Origin: Streptomyces aidingensis
Lineage (GTDB): Bacteria > Actinomycetota > Actinomycetes > Streptomycetales > Streptomycetaceae
Assembly (NCBI RefSeq): GCF_900112355.1
Contig: NZ_FOLM01000001.1
Span: forward strand, 851,276 to 915,275
Length of the DNA stretch: 64,000 nucleotides
Direction of reading: 5' to 3'
The position numbers were made by a program, and so were the translations under genes. The notes below the pieces were generated by a model. It was not told the origin of the DNA, did no database searches, and saw nothing but the letters and a program-made list of their open reading frames with translations. The first letter of the stretch is position 1; the number at the start of each line of letters is the position of its first letter. Positions 48,849 to 58,395 of this stretch are shown piece by piece.

Positions 48849-49607
48849 TCAGACGCGGAACCGGCGGGCCAGGGCGTCGCGCTGCGCCCGCACAAAGGCG
48901 GCGTCGACGACCGCGCCGTGCCCGGGCACATAGCGGGCGTCCGGCCCGCCGAGGTCCAGCAGCCGGTCCAGCGCCGCCGGCCACCACGCGCGGTGCGCGT
49001 CCGGTCCGGCCTGCGGCTCGCCGGACTCCTCCACCAGATCGCCGCAGAACACCACGTCCGGCCCGGCGCCGTCGCCCGGCACCAGCACCGCCAGATCATG
49101 GGCGGTGTGCGCCGGGCCCGCGTTCAGCAGCACGGCCCGCCGCCCGCCGCCCAGCGGGACCACCAGCTCGCCCGACACCTCGTGCCGCGGCACCGGAAGC
49201 GCCTCCGCCGCCTGCTCCGCGGCCTCCCGGGCCAGCCCGTGCCGGACCGCGTCCTCCGCGATCTGCTGCCGGCCCGCCGGGGAGAGCAGGGAGGAGAAGC
49301 CGACGGCGGCATGGACCTCGGCCCCGGACAGGGCACCGGCACCGAGGACATGATCGAAGTGCGGATGGGTGAGCACCACATGGCGCAGCGGAACGGGGAA
49401 CCGGGCGGCCAGTTCCCGGCGCAGCCGGGCGCCCGTGCCCAGGGTGGCCCCGGCGTCGACCAGCAGCAGCGCGTCGTCACCCGCCACCGCGCCCACGGTG
49501 GCGTCCCAGCCCGGCAGGCGGCGGCGGACGACGCCCGGCGCCGGCTCCTCCCAGCCGCCCGGCCCGCCGTTCCCGCCGTTCCCGGGGTCTTCCCAAGAGC
49601 TCTCCAC
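48849..49607 (-). CDS. MBL-fold metallo-hydrolase
   Basis: A 252-residue metallo-beta-lactamase-fold enzyme. The metal ligands are visible: LTHPHFDHVLG (H-x-H-x-D-H, about 80-90), AHTAHDLAVL (about 165), FCGDLV (about 187) and the C-terminal PGHGAVVD (about 228). It lacks features of RNase Z or beta-lactamases and is closest to general hydrolases of the glyoxalase II-like type; substrate unknown. Start GTG 49607, preceded by TAACCT on the minus strand. Confidence 0.87.
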   Translation of the reverse strand: MESSWEDPGNGGNGGPGGWEEPAPGVVRRRLPGWDATVGAVAGDDALLLVDAGATLGTGARLRRELAARFPVPLRHVVLTHPHFDHVLGAGALSGAEVHAAVGFSSLLSPAGRQQIAEDAVRHGLAREAAEQAAEALPVPRHEVSGELVVPLGGGRRAVLLNAGPAHTAHDLAVLVPGDGAGPDVVFCGDLVEESGEPQAGPDAHRAWWPAALDRLLDLGGPDARYVPGHGAVVDAAFVRAQRDALARRFRV

Positions 49608-49613
49608 GCTGCG

Positions 49614-49619
49614 AGGTTA
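49614..49619 (-). promoter_or_regulatory. -10 box TAACCT (minus strand)
   Basis: Ends 6 bp before GTG 49607 with no ribosome binding site. Confidence 0.45.
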
Positions 49620-49700
49620 ACCCTGCGGCGGCGGATGGCTGTGCGGGGCACGATACCGTCGGGCAGACCGCACTTTCCCTGGCTGTGGTACCCGGCCGTA

Positions 49701-49706
49701 CACTGG
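49701..49706 (+). promoter_or_regulatory. -10 box TACACT of hrcA-dnaJ
   Basis: TACACT lies just upstream of the CIRCE element, so transcription would start about 49713 and CIRCE would overlap the transcript start, as expected for HrcA repression. Confidence 0.5.
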
Positions 49707-49718
49707 CTCAGGGAGGCT

Positions 49719-49745
49719 GGCACTCGGTGGCTGTGAGTGCCAGGC
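49719..49745. promoter_or_regulatory. CIRCE operator (HrcA binding site)
   Basis: Perfect 9-bp inverted repeat CTGGCACTC and GAGTGCCAG with the 9-bp spacer of CIRCE. The core GCACTC/GAGTGC is canonical; the outer bases are CTG/CAG instead of TTA/TAA. Confidence 0.92.
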
Positions 49746-49814
49746 GGCCACCAGCAGCAGGCAGCGGCAGGCAGCAGCAGGAGCGGACCGACGGCCGGAC
49801 GGGAGGTGTGCGGC

Positions 49815-50831
49815 ATGCTGAGCGAGCGCAGGCTCCAGGTTCTGCGGGCGATCGTCCAGGACTACGTGGGCACCGAGGAGCCCGTCGGGTCCAAGGCGCT
49901 GACCGAGCGGCACAACCTCAATGTCTCGCCCGCCACCGTGCGCAACGACATGGCCGCGCTGGAGGACGAGGGCTACATCACCCAGCCCCACACCAGCGCC
50001 GGCCGGGTCCCCACCGACAAGGGCTACCGGCTGTTCGTGGACCGGCTCGCCGAGATCAAGCCGCTCTCCCCGGCCGAGCGCCGCGCCATCCAGAACTTCC
50101 TGGGCGGTGCCGTGGACCTGGACGACGTGGTGAGCCGCACCGTGCGGCTGCTGGCGCAGCTCACCCGGCAGGTCGCGATCGTGCAGTACCCGTCCCTGAC
50201 CCGCTCCACGGTCCGCCATGTGGAACTGCTCCAGCTCGCCCCCGCCCGGGTGATGCTGGTGCTGATCACCGACACCGGCCGGGTCGAGCAGCGGGTCATC
50301 GACTGCCCGGCGCAGATCGGCGAGAGCAGCCTGGCCGATCTGCGCGCCCGGCTGAACGCCCGGGTGGTCGGCGAGCCCTTCAACCAGGTCCCGCTGCTGG
50401 TGCAGGATCTTCCCGAGTCCTTCGACCGGGAGGACCGGCCGACGGTCAACGCCGTGCTGGCCACCCTGCTGGAGACCCTGGTCGAGGAGACCGAGGAGCG
50501 CCTGATGGTGGCCGGCACGGCCAATCTCACCCGGCTCACCCACGACTTCCCGCTCACCCTCCAGCCGGTGCTGGAGGCGCTGGAGGAGCAGGTGGTGCTG
50601 CTCAAACTGCTGGGCGAGACCCAGGACACCGAGATGCAGGTACGCATCGGGCACGAGAACCCGCACGAGAGCCTGACCTCCACCTCGGTGGTGACGGTCG
50701 GCTACGGTACCGGGCACGAGGCGGTGGCCAGGCTCGGTGTGGTCGGCCCGACCAGGATGGACTACCCCGGAACGATGGGAGCCGTACGCGCTGTGGCCCG
50801 GTACGTCGGACAGATCCTCGCGGAGAAATAA
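49815..50831 (+). CDS. hrcA: Heat-inducible transcriptional repressor HrcA
   Basis: Represses class I heat-shock genes at CIRCE. The 338-residue protein starts [20 protein letters not shown] with the winged-helix domain ([41 protein letters not shown]), then the dimerisation and inserted domains. ATG 49815 with GGGAGGTG upstream. CIRCE ahead of it indicates autoregulation. dnaJ starts one base after its stop codon. Confidence 0.96.
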   Translation: MLSERRLQVLRAIVQDYVGTEEPVGSKALTERHNLNVSPATVRNDMAALEDEGYITQPHTSAGRVPTDKGYRLFVDRLAEIKPLSPAERRAIQNFLGGAVDLDDVVSRTVRLLAQLTRQVAIVQYPSLTRSTVRHVELLQLAPARVMLVLITDTGRVEQRVIDCPAQIGESSLADLRARLNARVVGEPFNQVPLLVQDLPESFDREDRPTVNAVLATLLETLVEETEERLMVAGTANLTRLTHDFPLTLQPVLEALEEQVVLLKLLGETQDTEMQVRIGHENPHESLTSTSVVTVGYGTGHEAVARLGVVGPTRMDYPGTMGAVRAVARYVGQILAEK

Positions 50832-51965
50832 GTGGCGACTGACTACTACGCGGTTCTGGGCGTCAGCCGTGACGCCTCCCAGGAGGAGATCAAGAAGGCG
50901 TTCCGCCGCCTGGCCAGGGAACTGCATCCGGATGTGAACCCCGATCCGAAGACCCAGGAGCGGTTCAAGGAGATCAACACCGCCTACGAGGTGCTCTCCG
51001 ATCCGCAGAAGAAGCAGATGTACGACCTGGGCGGCGATCCGGTCGGCGGCTCGGCGGGCGCCGGGGCGGGCGGCTTCGGCCCCGGCTTCGGCAGCTTCTC
51101 GGACATCATGGACGCCTTCTTCGGCACGGCCGCCCAGCGCGGGCCCAAGTCGCGCACCCGGCGCGGGCAGGACGCCATGATCCGGCTGGAGGTGGAGCTG
51201 AGCGAGGCCGCGTTCGGCACCACCAAGGAGATCCAGGTGGACACCGCGGTGGTCTGCAAGACCTGCAACGGCGAGGGCGCCGCGCCCGGCACCTCGGTGC
51301 AGACCTGCGACATGTGCCGCGGCCGGGGCGAGGTCTCGCAGGTGACCCGCTCCTTCCTGGGCCAGGTGATGACCTCCCGGCCCTGCCCGCAGTGCCAGGG
51401 CTTCGGCACCATCGTGCCCAGCCCGTGCCCGGAGTGCGCGGGCGACGGCCGGGTGCGGGCGCGCCGCAATCTCAATGTCAAGATCCCGGCCGGGGTGGAC
51501 AGCGGCACCCGGATCCAGCTCGCCGGCGAGGGCGAGGTCGGCCCCGGCGGCGGCCCGCCCGGCGATCTGTATGTGGAGATCCGCGAGAAGCCGCACGAGA
51601 TGTTCCAGCGGCGCGGCGACGACCTGCACTGCACGGTGACGCTGCCGATGACGGCCGCGGCGCTGGGCACCAAGGTGCCGCTGGAGACCCTGGACGGGCT
51701 GGAGGAGGTCGACATCCGGCCGGGCACCCAGTCCGGGCAGTCGATCCCGCTGCGCGGCCGGGGCGTCACCCATCTGCGCGGCAACGGGCGCGGCGACCTG
51801 GTGGTGCACGTGGAGGTGCAGACCCCGTCCAAGCTCGATCCGGAGCAGGAGGAACTGCTGCGCCGGCTGGCGCAGTTGCGCGGCGAGGAGCGCCCGGCCG
51901 GGCAGTTCCAGCCCGGCCAGCAGGGCCTCTTCTCCCGTCTGAAGGACGCCTTCAACGGCCGCTGA
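50832..51965 (+). CDS. dnaJ: Chaperone protein DnaJ
   Basis: A 377-residue type I J-protein that delivers clients to DnaK. Order: J domain with HPD (about 35), Gly/Phe linker, zinc domain with four C-x-x-C-x-G-x-G repeats ([32 protein letters not shown]), and two C-terminal substrate domains. This is the hrcA-linked DnaJ (dnaJ2 in Streptomyces), coexpressed with hrcA under CIRCE. Confidence 0.96.
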   Translation: MATDYYAVLGVSRDASQEEIKKAFRRLARELHPDVNPDPKTQERFKEINTAYEVLSDPQKKQMYDLGGDPVGGSAGAGAGGFGPGFGSFSDIMDAFFGTAAQRGPKSRTRRGQDAMIRLEVELSEAAFGTTKEIQVDTAVVCKTCNGEGAAPGTSVQTCDMCRGRGEVSQVTRSFLGQVMTSRPCPQCQGFGTIVPSPCPECAGDGRVRARRNLNVKIPAGVDSGTRIQLAGEGEVGPGGGPPGDLYVEIREKPHEMFQRRGDDLHCTVTLPMTAAALGTKVPLETLDGLEEVDIRPGTQSGQSIPLRGRGVTHLRGNGRGDLVVHVEVQTPSKLDPEQEELLRRLAQLRGEERPAGQFQPGQQGLFSRLKDAFNGR

Positions 51966-52063
51966 GGCCCGCGGTGCCGGGGCGCGCCGCTGCTGCGGTG
52001 CTCATCGGGTGTGTGCGGCGGCGTGCGGGGTTCTGGCCGGATGGCGGGAGAGGAACGGGGACG

Positions 52064-52807
52064 ATGAGCGCTCCGGTGTTCGTGTGCGCGGCGGCGGCCG
52101 GGGCGGGCCCCGGGGACACGGTGTGGCTGGACGGGGCCGAGGGCCGGCACGCCGTCTCGGTGAAGCGGCTGCGGGCCGGTGAGGAGATCGTGCTCACCGA
52201 CGGCCTGGGCAGCGGCGCGGCCGGCCTGGTCACCGCGCTGGAGGGCAAGGACCGGCTGGCCGTGCTGGTCACCGGGACCCGCCGGGAACCGGCGCCCGCC
52301 CCGTCCCTGACCGTGGTGCAGGCCCTGCCCAAGGGCGACCGCGGCGAGCTGGCCGTGGAGACCATGACCGAGACCGGGGTGGACACGATCGTGCCCTGGT
52401 CCGCCGCCCGCTGCATCACCCAGTGGCGGGGCGAGCGCGGCGCCAGGGCGCTGGCCAAGTGGCGGTCCACCGCCCGGGAGGCGGGCAAGCAGTCCCGGCG
52501 GCTGCGCTTTCCCGGGATCGCCGGGCTCGCCACCACCGGGGAGGTGGCCGGCCTGCTGGCCGGGGCCGGCCTGGCCGCGGTGCTGCACGAGGAGAGCAGC
52601 ACCCCGCTGGCCACCGTGCCGCTGCCGGACGAGGGCGGCATCGTCCTGGTGGTCGGTCCGGAGGGCGGCATCGCGCCGGAGGAGCTGGCGGCCTTCGAGG
52701 CGGCCGGGGCCACCGCCGTCCGGCTCGGCCCGACGGTGCTGCGCACCTCCACCGCGGGCACCGCCGCCGGTGCCGCCGTGCTCTCCCGCACCGCCCGCTG
52801 GCGCTGA
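52064..52807 (+). CDS. rsmE: 16S rRNA (uracil-1498-N3) methyltransferase
   Basis: A 247-residue SPOUT methyltransferase of the RsmE family. The N-terminal PUA-like part (GAEGRHAVSVKRLRAGEEIV) and the knotted SAM-binding end (VLVVGPEGGIAPEELAAFEA, LGPTVLRTSTAGTAAGAAVL) are typical. ATG 52064 is chosen after the purine run GGGAGAGGAACGGGGACG. hrcA-dnaJ-rsmE is a common gene order, so it may share the heat-shock transcript. Confidence 0.94.
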   Translation: MSAPVFVCAAAAGAGPGDTVWLDGAEGRHAVSVKRLRAGEEIVLTDGLGSGAAGLVTALEGKDRLAVLVTGTRREPAPAPSLTVVQALPKGDRGELAVETMTETGVDTIVPWSAARCITQWRGERGARALAKWRSTAREAGKQSRRLRFPGIAGLATTGEVAGLLAGAGLAAVLHEESSTPLATVPLPDEGGIVLVVGPEGGIAPEELAAFEAAGATAVRLGPTVLRTSTAGTAAGAAVLSRTARWR

Positions 52808-52859
52808 CCCGCCGCCGCGGCGGACCGGCGCCGGCGGGCGGTCAGCCGCCCCGGAGGCG

Positions 52860-52994
52860 TCAGACGTGGGGGTGGCCGGGCTGGATGTCGCGGGGGTCGT
52901 CGGGGTGGCGGCGCAGCAGCAGGATGGCGGTGAGCAGACCGCCCCAGACAATGGCGATGGCCACGAGCATCATCACGATGGCGGAGGCGGACAT
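52860..52994 (-). CDS. methionine/alanine importer small subunit (MetS-like)
   Basis: A 44-residue single-span membrane protein, MSASAIVMMLVAIAIVWGGL then a basic/His-rich tail HPDDPRDIQPGHPHV. It matches the small subunit (MetS type) that accompanies sodium-coupled MetP-like importers, known from Corynebacterium. Its ATG overlaps the stop of the transporter by one base (TAATG), so translation is coupled. The gene is shorter than common annotation cut-offs. Confidence 0.85.
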   Translation of the reverse strand: MSASAIVMMLVAIAIVWGGLLTAILLLRRHPDDPRDIQPGHPHV

Positions 52995-54553
52995 TACGGG
53001 CGCTTCCCTTCGTCGGGGGTGCTCGGGGCGCCGGGGACGGGAGCGGCTTCGGCGCCGGCCGCCGGGCGGCGGCGCCAGGGGATCAGGGTGAGCAGGACGC
53101 CCAGCAGGATCGCGCCCGCCGCCACCGCCCAGCCGGAGTAGACCAGGAACGAGGTCGGATAGCCCTCGTAGTTCTCGTCGAATTCGTTGACCAGGCTGTC
53201 GATCATCATCCAGCCCAGCACCAGCGGTGTGATGATCCCCAGGCAGATCCGCCACCACATGCCCAGCCGGACCGCCGAGGTGGCGTCCGCGTCGGCCTGG
53301 AGCGCGGGCAGCCTGCGCAGCAGCCAGGAGACCGTGATCACCACCGCCAGCGCGGCCAGCGCGATGCCGTACTGGTTGATGAAGTGGTCGGCCGCGTCCA
53401 GGAAGTACAGCCCGCCGTCGGTGGAGAACAGCAGCACCGAGACCACCCCGGTGACCCCGCCGACCAGCAGCACCGAGCGGGTCCGGCCCAGTCCGGTGCG
53501 GTCCTGCACCGCCGAGACGATCACCTGCACGATGCTGATCAGCGAGGAGAGTCCGGCCACCACCAGCGAGCCGAAGAACAGCAGCCCGAACAGCCAGCCG
53601 GCCGGCATCTCGGAAATCACCTGCGGGAAGGCCACGAAGGCCAGGCCCAGTCCGGAGCCGGAGACCTCGTCCACCCCCACGCCCGCCTGGGCGGCCATGA
53701 AGCCCAGGGTGGCGAACACCCCGATCCCGGCGAGGATTTCGAAGGAGCTGTTGGCGAACCCGGCGACCAGCGCCGAGCCGGTCAGATCCGAGCGCCGCCG
53801 CAGATAGGAGGCATAGGTGATCATGATGCCGAAGCCGATGGAGAGCGAGAAGAAGATCTGCCCGTAGGCCGCGACCCACACACTGCCGTTGTTCAGCTCG
53901 CCCCAGTCCGGGGAGAACAGCGCGTCCAGCCCGTCCGCCGCCCCGTCCAGGGTGAGCGCCCGGATCACCAGGATCGTGAAGAAGATCACCAGCAGCGGGA
54001 TGAAGATCTTGTTCGCCTGCTCGATGCCGCGCCGCACGCCCATGGCGAGGATCGCCAGCACCACGATCCAGACCGCGATCAGCGGCACCGCCACGCCCGG
54101 GACGAACGCCGAGACGTCCCCCGGTTCGTCGGCCAGCTCCAGGAAGTCGGCGAAGAGGAAGGTCTCCGGATCGTCCCCCCAGTCCTGTCCCGCCGAGAAG
54201 CCGACATAGCGCACCGCCCAGGCCAGGATGACGGCGTAGTAGGTGGCGATGACGAAGCAGATGGCCACCTGCCACCAGCCCAGCGCCTCGGCCGGCCGGG
54301 CGAGCTGATGGAACGCGGCGGGCGGCGAGGCCCGGTACCGCCGCCCGATCGTGTATTCGAGGATGAGCAGCGGAATGCCGGCCGTCACCAGCGCCACCAG
54401 ATACGGCAGCAGAAAGGCACCGCCACCGTTCTCGTAGGTGACGGCGGGGAAGCGCCAGATGTTGCCCAGTCCGATGGCCGAGCCGATCGCGGCGAGGATG
54501 AAGCCCGCCCGGGTGGCCCACTGTTCCCGCGGCCGGTGAGCCTGCTGAGCCAT
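52994..54553 (-). CDS. sodium-dependent transporter (SNF family)
   Basis: A 519-residue neurotransmitter:sodium symporter family protein (LeuT fold), with about 11-12 transmembrane helices. TM1 has the family signature RAGFILAAIGSAIGLGNIWR with the sodium- and substrate-binding GSAIGLGN; ENGGGAFLLPYLVAL, LSIGFGIMITYASY and FGSLVVAGLSSLISIVQVIV follow. With the MetS-like subunit it is probably a methionine/alanine importer. ATG 54553 is chosen by GGACGGGACGG upstream on the minus strand and the length of the first helix. Confidence 0.92.
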   Translation of the reverse strand: MAQQAHRPREQWATRAGFILAAIGSAIGLGNIWRFPAVTYENGGGAFLLPYLVALVTAGIPLLILEYTIGRRYRASPPAAFHQLARPAEALGWWQVAICFVIATYYAVILAWAVRYVGFSAGQDWGDDPETFLFADFLELADEPGDVSAFVPGVAVPLIAVWIVVLAILAMGVRRGIEQANKIFIPLLVIFFTILVIRALTLDGAADGLDALFSPDWGELNNGSVWVAAYGQIFFSLSIGFGIMITYASYLRRRSDLTGSALVAGFANSSFEILAGIGVFATLGFMAAQAGVGVDEVSGSGLGLAFVAFPQVISEMPAGWLFGLLFFGSLVVAGLSSLISIVQVIVSAVQDRTGLGRTRSVLLVGGVTGVVSVLLFSTDGGLYFLDAADHFINQYGIALAALAVVITVSWLLRRLPALQADADATSAVRLGMWWRICLGIITPLVLGWMMIDSLVNEFDENYEGYPTSFLVYSGWAVAAGAILLGVLLTLIPWRRRPAAGAEAAPVPGAPSTPDEGKRP

Positions 54554-54710
54554 GACACCGTCCCGTCCTGGATGGTCACTTTTCCGGTATTCCGGGGTTT
54601 TGGCGATGTCTGGCACGTTAGCAGTGAGTTCGTCCCTTCGCCCGTCCGTGCGCACCGTCCGCGCCCGTAAGGGTGGCGGGGTGCTCTTCCGCACTGTCGG
54701 AGCGGACTCT

Positions 54711-54716
54711 TAGGGT
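54711..54716 (+). promoter_or_regulatory. -10 box TAGGGT of the tricorn gene
   Basis: TAGGGT ends 6 bp before GTG 54723; probable leaderless mRNA. Confidence 0.5.
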
Positions 54717-54722
54717 TCCAGG

Positions 54723-57700
54723 GTGAGCCAACCTGCCTATTTCCGTTTCCCCCATCTGCGGGGCGACGTCATGACCTTCACCGCAGAGGACGATGTCTGG
54801 GCCGCCCCGCTGGACGGCGGGCGTGCCTGGCGGATCAGCGCCGACCACGCGCCCGTCAGCACTCCGCGCATATCGCCCGACGGCACCCAGGTCGCCTGGA
54901 CCTCCACCCGGGACGGTGCCCCGGAAGTGCATCTGGCCCCGCTGGACGGCGGTCTGTCCCGCCGTCTCACCCACTGGGGCAACGGCGAGTCCGGCGTCCG
55001 CGGCTGGCTGCCGCCGGGCGAGGGCACCCCCGCGGGCGGTGGTCCGGAGATCCTGGCCATCACCGCCCACGGCCAGGCGTCCGACCGCCGCACCTGGGCC
55101 CATGCCGTGCCGGTGGACGGCGGCCCGGCCCGCCGGCTGCCCTACGGCCCGCTGAGCTCGGTGGCCTTCGGGCCGGACGGCGCGGTGCTGCTGGTCTCCG
55201 CCGGCCAGAGCCGCGGCCGGGACGGTGCCCGCTGGAAGCGCTACCGCGGCGGCACCGCCGGCAAGCTGTGGATCGACCGGGAGGGCGACGGGCAGTTCGT
55301 CCGTGTCCACGCCGGGGTCGACGGCAATCTGGAGTGGCCCATGTGGGTCGGGGAGCGGATCGCCTTCCTCTCCGACCACGAGGGCACCGGGGCCGTCTAC
55401 TCCTCCCTGCCCGACGGCACGGATCTGCGCCGGCACGGCCCGCTGGACGCCGGCTACGCCCGCCAGGCCGCCACCGACGGCAAGCGGATCGTGTACGCCT
55501 GCCGCGGCGAGCTGTGGCTGCTGGAGGACCTGGCGGAGGGCGCCGGGCCGCGGAAGCTGGAGATCCGGCTCGCCGGGCAGCGCACCGCCCGGCAGCCCCG
55601 GCCGGTCAGCGCCGCCCGCTGGCTGGGCGAGGCGGTGCCGGACCACACCGGGCGGGGCAGCGCGGTGGAGGCCCGCGGCACCCTGCACTGGGTCACCCAC
55701 CGGGAGGGCCCGGCCCGCGCGCTGTCCGTCACCCCGGGCGTCCGGGCCCGGATGCCGCGGGTGTTCCGGCTCGACGGTGCCGAGCATGTGCTGTGGGTGA
55801 CGGACGCCGAGGGGGACGACGCGCTCGCCCTCCGGGCCGCCGCGCCGGAGCCGGACGCGCCCGGTCCCCGGCTGCTGGCCGCCGGGCGGCTGGGCCGGGT
55901 ACTGGACCTGGCGGTCGCCCCGGACGGCAGCCGTGCCGCGGTGGCCGGCCACGACGGGCGGGTGCTCCTGATCGAGCTCTCCGACGGCACCGTGCACGAA
56001 CTGGACCGCAGCGAGACGGCCGAGGCCGACGGGCTGGTCTTCTCCCCGGATTCCCGCTGGCTGGCCTGGTCGCACGCGGGCATCGAACCGCTGCGGCAGT
56101 TGAAGATCGCGCATCTGGAGGACCGCAGTGTCGCCGAGGCCACTCCACTGCGCTTCCGCGACTTCTCGCCCGCGTTCACCCGGGACGGCAAGCATCTCGC
56201 CTTTCTCTCCGAGCGCACCTTCGACCCGGTGTACGACGCGCATGTCTTCGACCTGTCCTTCACCGCTGCCTGCCGGCCGTATCTGCTGACCCTGGCGGCC
56301 GACACCCCCTCGCCGTTCGGCCCGCAGCGGCACGGCCGCCCGGTGGGCGGCGCCGCCGCCAAGGAGGACTCCTCGCCCGAGGGGGAGACCACCGCGGCGG
56401 ACACCCCGGGCGAGCACCGGCAGCAGGGCGAGGGCGAGAACGAGAGCGCGGAGCGGGAGCAGTCGCGGGAACAGGGGGACGGCGGGACGGAGCAGGAGAA
56501 GGACAAGTCCCAGGACAAGGACAAGTCCCAGGACAAGGACAAGGGGAAGTCCCAGGACAAGGGGAAGGGGAAGGACAGGGACGGCGAGGCGCCGAGGACC
56601 CGGGTGGATCTGGAGGGGCTGGCCGACCGCATCGTGCCCTTCCCGGTCGACGCCGGCCGCCTCAGCGGCCTGCGCAGCTACGCCGGCGGTGTGCTCTGGC
56701 TGGACCACCCGGTCAGCGGCGAACTCGGCAGCTCGGTCGGCGCCCCCGGCCACAGCCGCCCCACCACCGCCCTGGTCCGCTACGACCTCAACAAGCTGCG
56801 CGAGTCCACCGTCACCGGCGACGCCGACGACTACGCGATCACCGGTGACGGCAAGCAGGTGCTGCTGGAGCAGCACCGCGGCCTGCGCCTGGTGCCCGCC
56901 GACGCGGACGCCGACTCCATGGATGAGGAGGACGAGCGCTCCGTCACGGTGGATCTGAGCCGGGTGCGGATCACCGTCGACCCGTCCGCCGAATGGCGCC
57001 AGATGTACGAAGAGACCGGCCGCCTGATGCGGGACAACTACTGGCGCCCGGACATGAACGGCGTGGACTGGGACGGCGTGCTGGAGACCTACCGCCCGGT
57101 CCTGGAGCGGATCGCCACCCACGACGACCTGGTCGATCTGCTCTGGGAGGTGCACGGCGAACTGGGCACCTCGCACGCCTATGTGGTGCCGCCCGGCCGC
57201 CCCGGCCTGGCCGCCCGCCGCCAGGGCCTGCTGGGCGCGGACATCTCCCGGCACGCCGACGGCCGCTGGCGGGTGGACCGCATCCTGCCCTCGGAGACCT
57301 CCGATCCGCAGGCGCGTTCCCCGCTCGCCGCGCCGGGTGTGGCGGTCCGCCCCGGGGACGCCATTGTGGCGGTGGACGGTGTTCCGGTCGATCCGCTGAC
57401 CGGTCCGGCGCCGCTGCTGGCGGGCACCGCGGACAAGCCGGTGGAGCTGACCGTCGCCCCGGCGGACGGCGGCCGGCCCCGGTATGCCGTGGTGGTCCCG
57501 ATGGACGACGAGGAGCAGTTGCGCTACCACGCCTGGGTGCGGGACTGCCGGGAGCGGGTGACCCGGCTCTCCGGCGGCAGGCTGGGCTATCTGCATGTGC
57601 CGGACATGGTCAGCAGCGGCTGGGCGCAGCTGCATCGCGATCTGCACACCGAGGTGGCCAAGGAGGGCCTGATCGTCGATGTCCGGGAGAACCGCGGCGG

Positions 57701-58187
57701 GCACACCTCCCAGCTCGTGCTGGAGAAGCTGACCCGCCAGATCCTGGGCTGGGACGTGGTGCGGGACAGCACCCGCCCGGTGAGCTATCCGATGGACGCG
57801 CCGCGCGGCCCGATCGTGGCGATCGCCAATGAACACGCCGGTTCGGACGGGGACATGGTGACCGCGGCGATCAAGATCCTGGGGCTGGGACCGGTGGTCG
57901 GCACCCGCACCTGGGGCGGCGTCATCGGCATCGACTCCCGCTACCGGCTGGTGGACGGCACTCTGGTCACCCAGCCCAAGTACGCCATCTGGCTGCGGAA
58001 CTTCGAGTGGGGCGTGGAGAACCACGGCGTGGATCCGGATGTCGAGGTCCCAATCCCGCCGCAGGACCACGCGGCCGGGCGTGATCCGCAGCTCGACGAG
58101 GCGGTGCGGCTGGCGCTCCAGGCGCTGGAGCGCACCCCGGCGGCCCGGCCGCCGGAGCTGCCGCCGCTGCCCGGCGCCGCCGGGTAG
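54723..58187 (+). CDS. tricorn protease homologue (S41 peptidase)
   Basis: A 1154-residue cytosolic peptidase thought to trim oligopeptides from the proteasome. Order: N-terminal beta-propellers (residues 1-560), a charged linker, a PDZ domain (about 840-920) and the S41 catalytic domain. Active-site residues known from Thermoplasma tricorn can be located: His in GELGTSHAY (about 818), Ser in ANEHAGSDGDM (about 1041) and Glu in WGVENHGVDPD (about 1099). An insertion at about 545-625 is a Lys/Asp/Gln/Glu-rich repeat region. Start GTG 54723, MSQPAYFRFPHLRGD typical of the family. Confidence 0.92.
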   Translation: MSQPAYFRFPHLRGDVMTFTAEDDVWAAPLDGGRAWRISADHAPVSTPRISPDGTQVAWTSTRDGAPEVHLAPLDGGLSRRLTHWGNGESGVRGWLPPGEGTPAGGGPEILAITAHGQASDRRTWAHAVPVDGGPARRLPYGPLSSVAFGPDGAVLLVSAGQSRGRDGARWKRYRGGTAGKLWIDREGDGQFVRVHAGVDGNLEWPMWVGERIAFLSDHEGTGAVYSSLPDGTDLRRHGPLDAGYARQAATDGKRIVYACRGELWLLEDLAEGAGPRKLEIRLAGQRTARQPRPVSAARWLGEAVPDHTGRGSAVEARGTLHWVTHREGPARALSVTPGVRARMPRVFRLDGAEHVLWVTDAEGDDALALRAAAPEPDAPGPRLLAAGRLGRVLDLAVAPDGSRAAVAGHDGRVLLIELSDGTVHELDRSETAEADGLVFSPDSRWLAWSHAGIEPLRQLKIAHLEDRSVAEATPLRFRDFSPAFTRDGKHLAFLSERTFDPVYDAHVFDLSFTAACRPYLLTLAADTPSPFGPQRHGRPVGGAAAKEDSSPEGETTAADTPGEHRQQGEGENESAEREQSREQGDGGTEQEKDKSQDKDKSQDKDKGKSQDKGKGKDRDGEAPRTRVDLEGLADRIVPFPVDAGRLSGLRSYAGGVLWLDHPVSGELGSSVGAPGHSRPTTALVRYDLNKLRESTVTGDADDYAITGDGKQVLLEQHRGLRLVPADADADSMDEEDERSVTVDLSRVRITVDPSAEWRQMYEETGRLMRDNYWRPDMNGVDWDGVLETYRPVLERIATHDDLVDLLWEVHGELGTSHAYVVPPGRPGLAARRQGLLGADISRHADGRWRVDRILPSETSDPQARSPLAAPGVAVRPGDAIVAVDGVPVDPLTGPAPLLAGTADKPVELTVAPADGGRPRYAVVVPMDDEEQLRYHAWVRDCRERVTRLSGGRLGYLHVPDMVSSGWAQLHRDLHTEVAKEGLIVDVRENRGGHTSQLVLEKLTRQILGWDVVRDSTRPVSYPMDAPRGPIVAIANEHAGSDGDMVTAAIKILGLGPVVGTRTWGGVIGIDSRYRLVDGTLVTQPKYAIWLRNFEWGVENHGVDPDVEVPIPPQDHAAGRDPQLDEAVRLALQALERTPAARPPELPPLPGAAG
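56499..56560 (+). repeat. 18-bp tandem repeat in the tricorn gene
   Basis: AAGGACAAGTCCCAGGAC is repeated twice exactly (56499-56516, 56517-56534) and then degenerates; encodes a KDKSQD repeat in the disordered linker. Confidence 0.75.
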
Positions 58188-58277
58188 CGGCGCGGGCGGG
58201 TGCCGCCGTCCTCCCGGCCCGGGGTGCCGTCACGGTGCCCCGGGCCGGTCGTGCGCCGGTGACGGTGCCGGGGGGAA

Positions 58278-58297
58278 GACCGGCGATTTGACGGATG
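58278..58297. promoter_or_regulatory. shared element upstream of cutinase 1
   Basis: GACCGGCGATTTGACGGATG, 98 bp before the ATG. It matches the element before cutinase 2 (59469-59488) at 16 of 20 positions. Confidence 0.5.
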
Positions 58298-58395
58298 TGG
58301 GCGCCGCTCTGCTGACGCGAGCATGACGACACTCCGCGCCGCACGGGCGCGGAGACACGGTCGTCCCCTCACTCGCGTAAGGAGCGCACCCCCAC

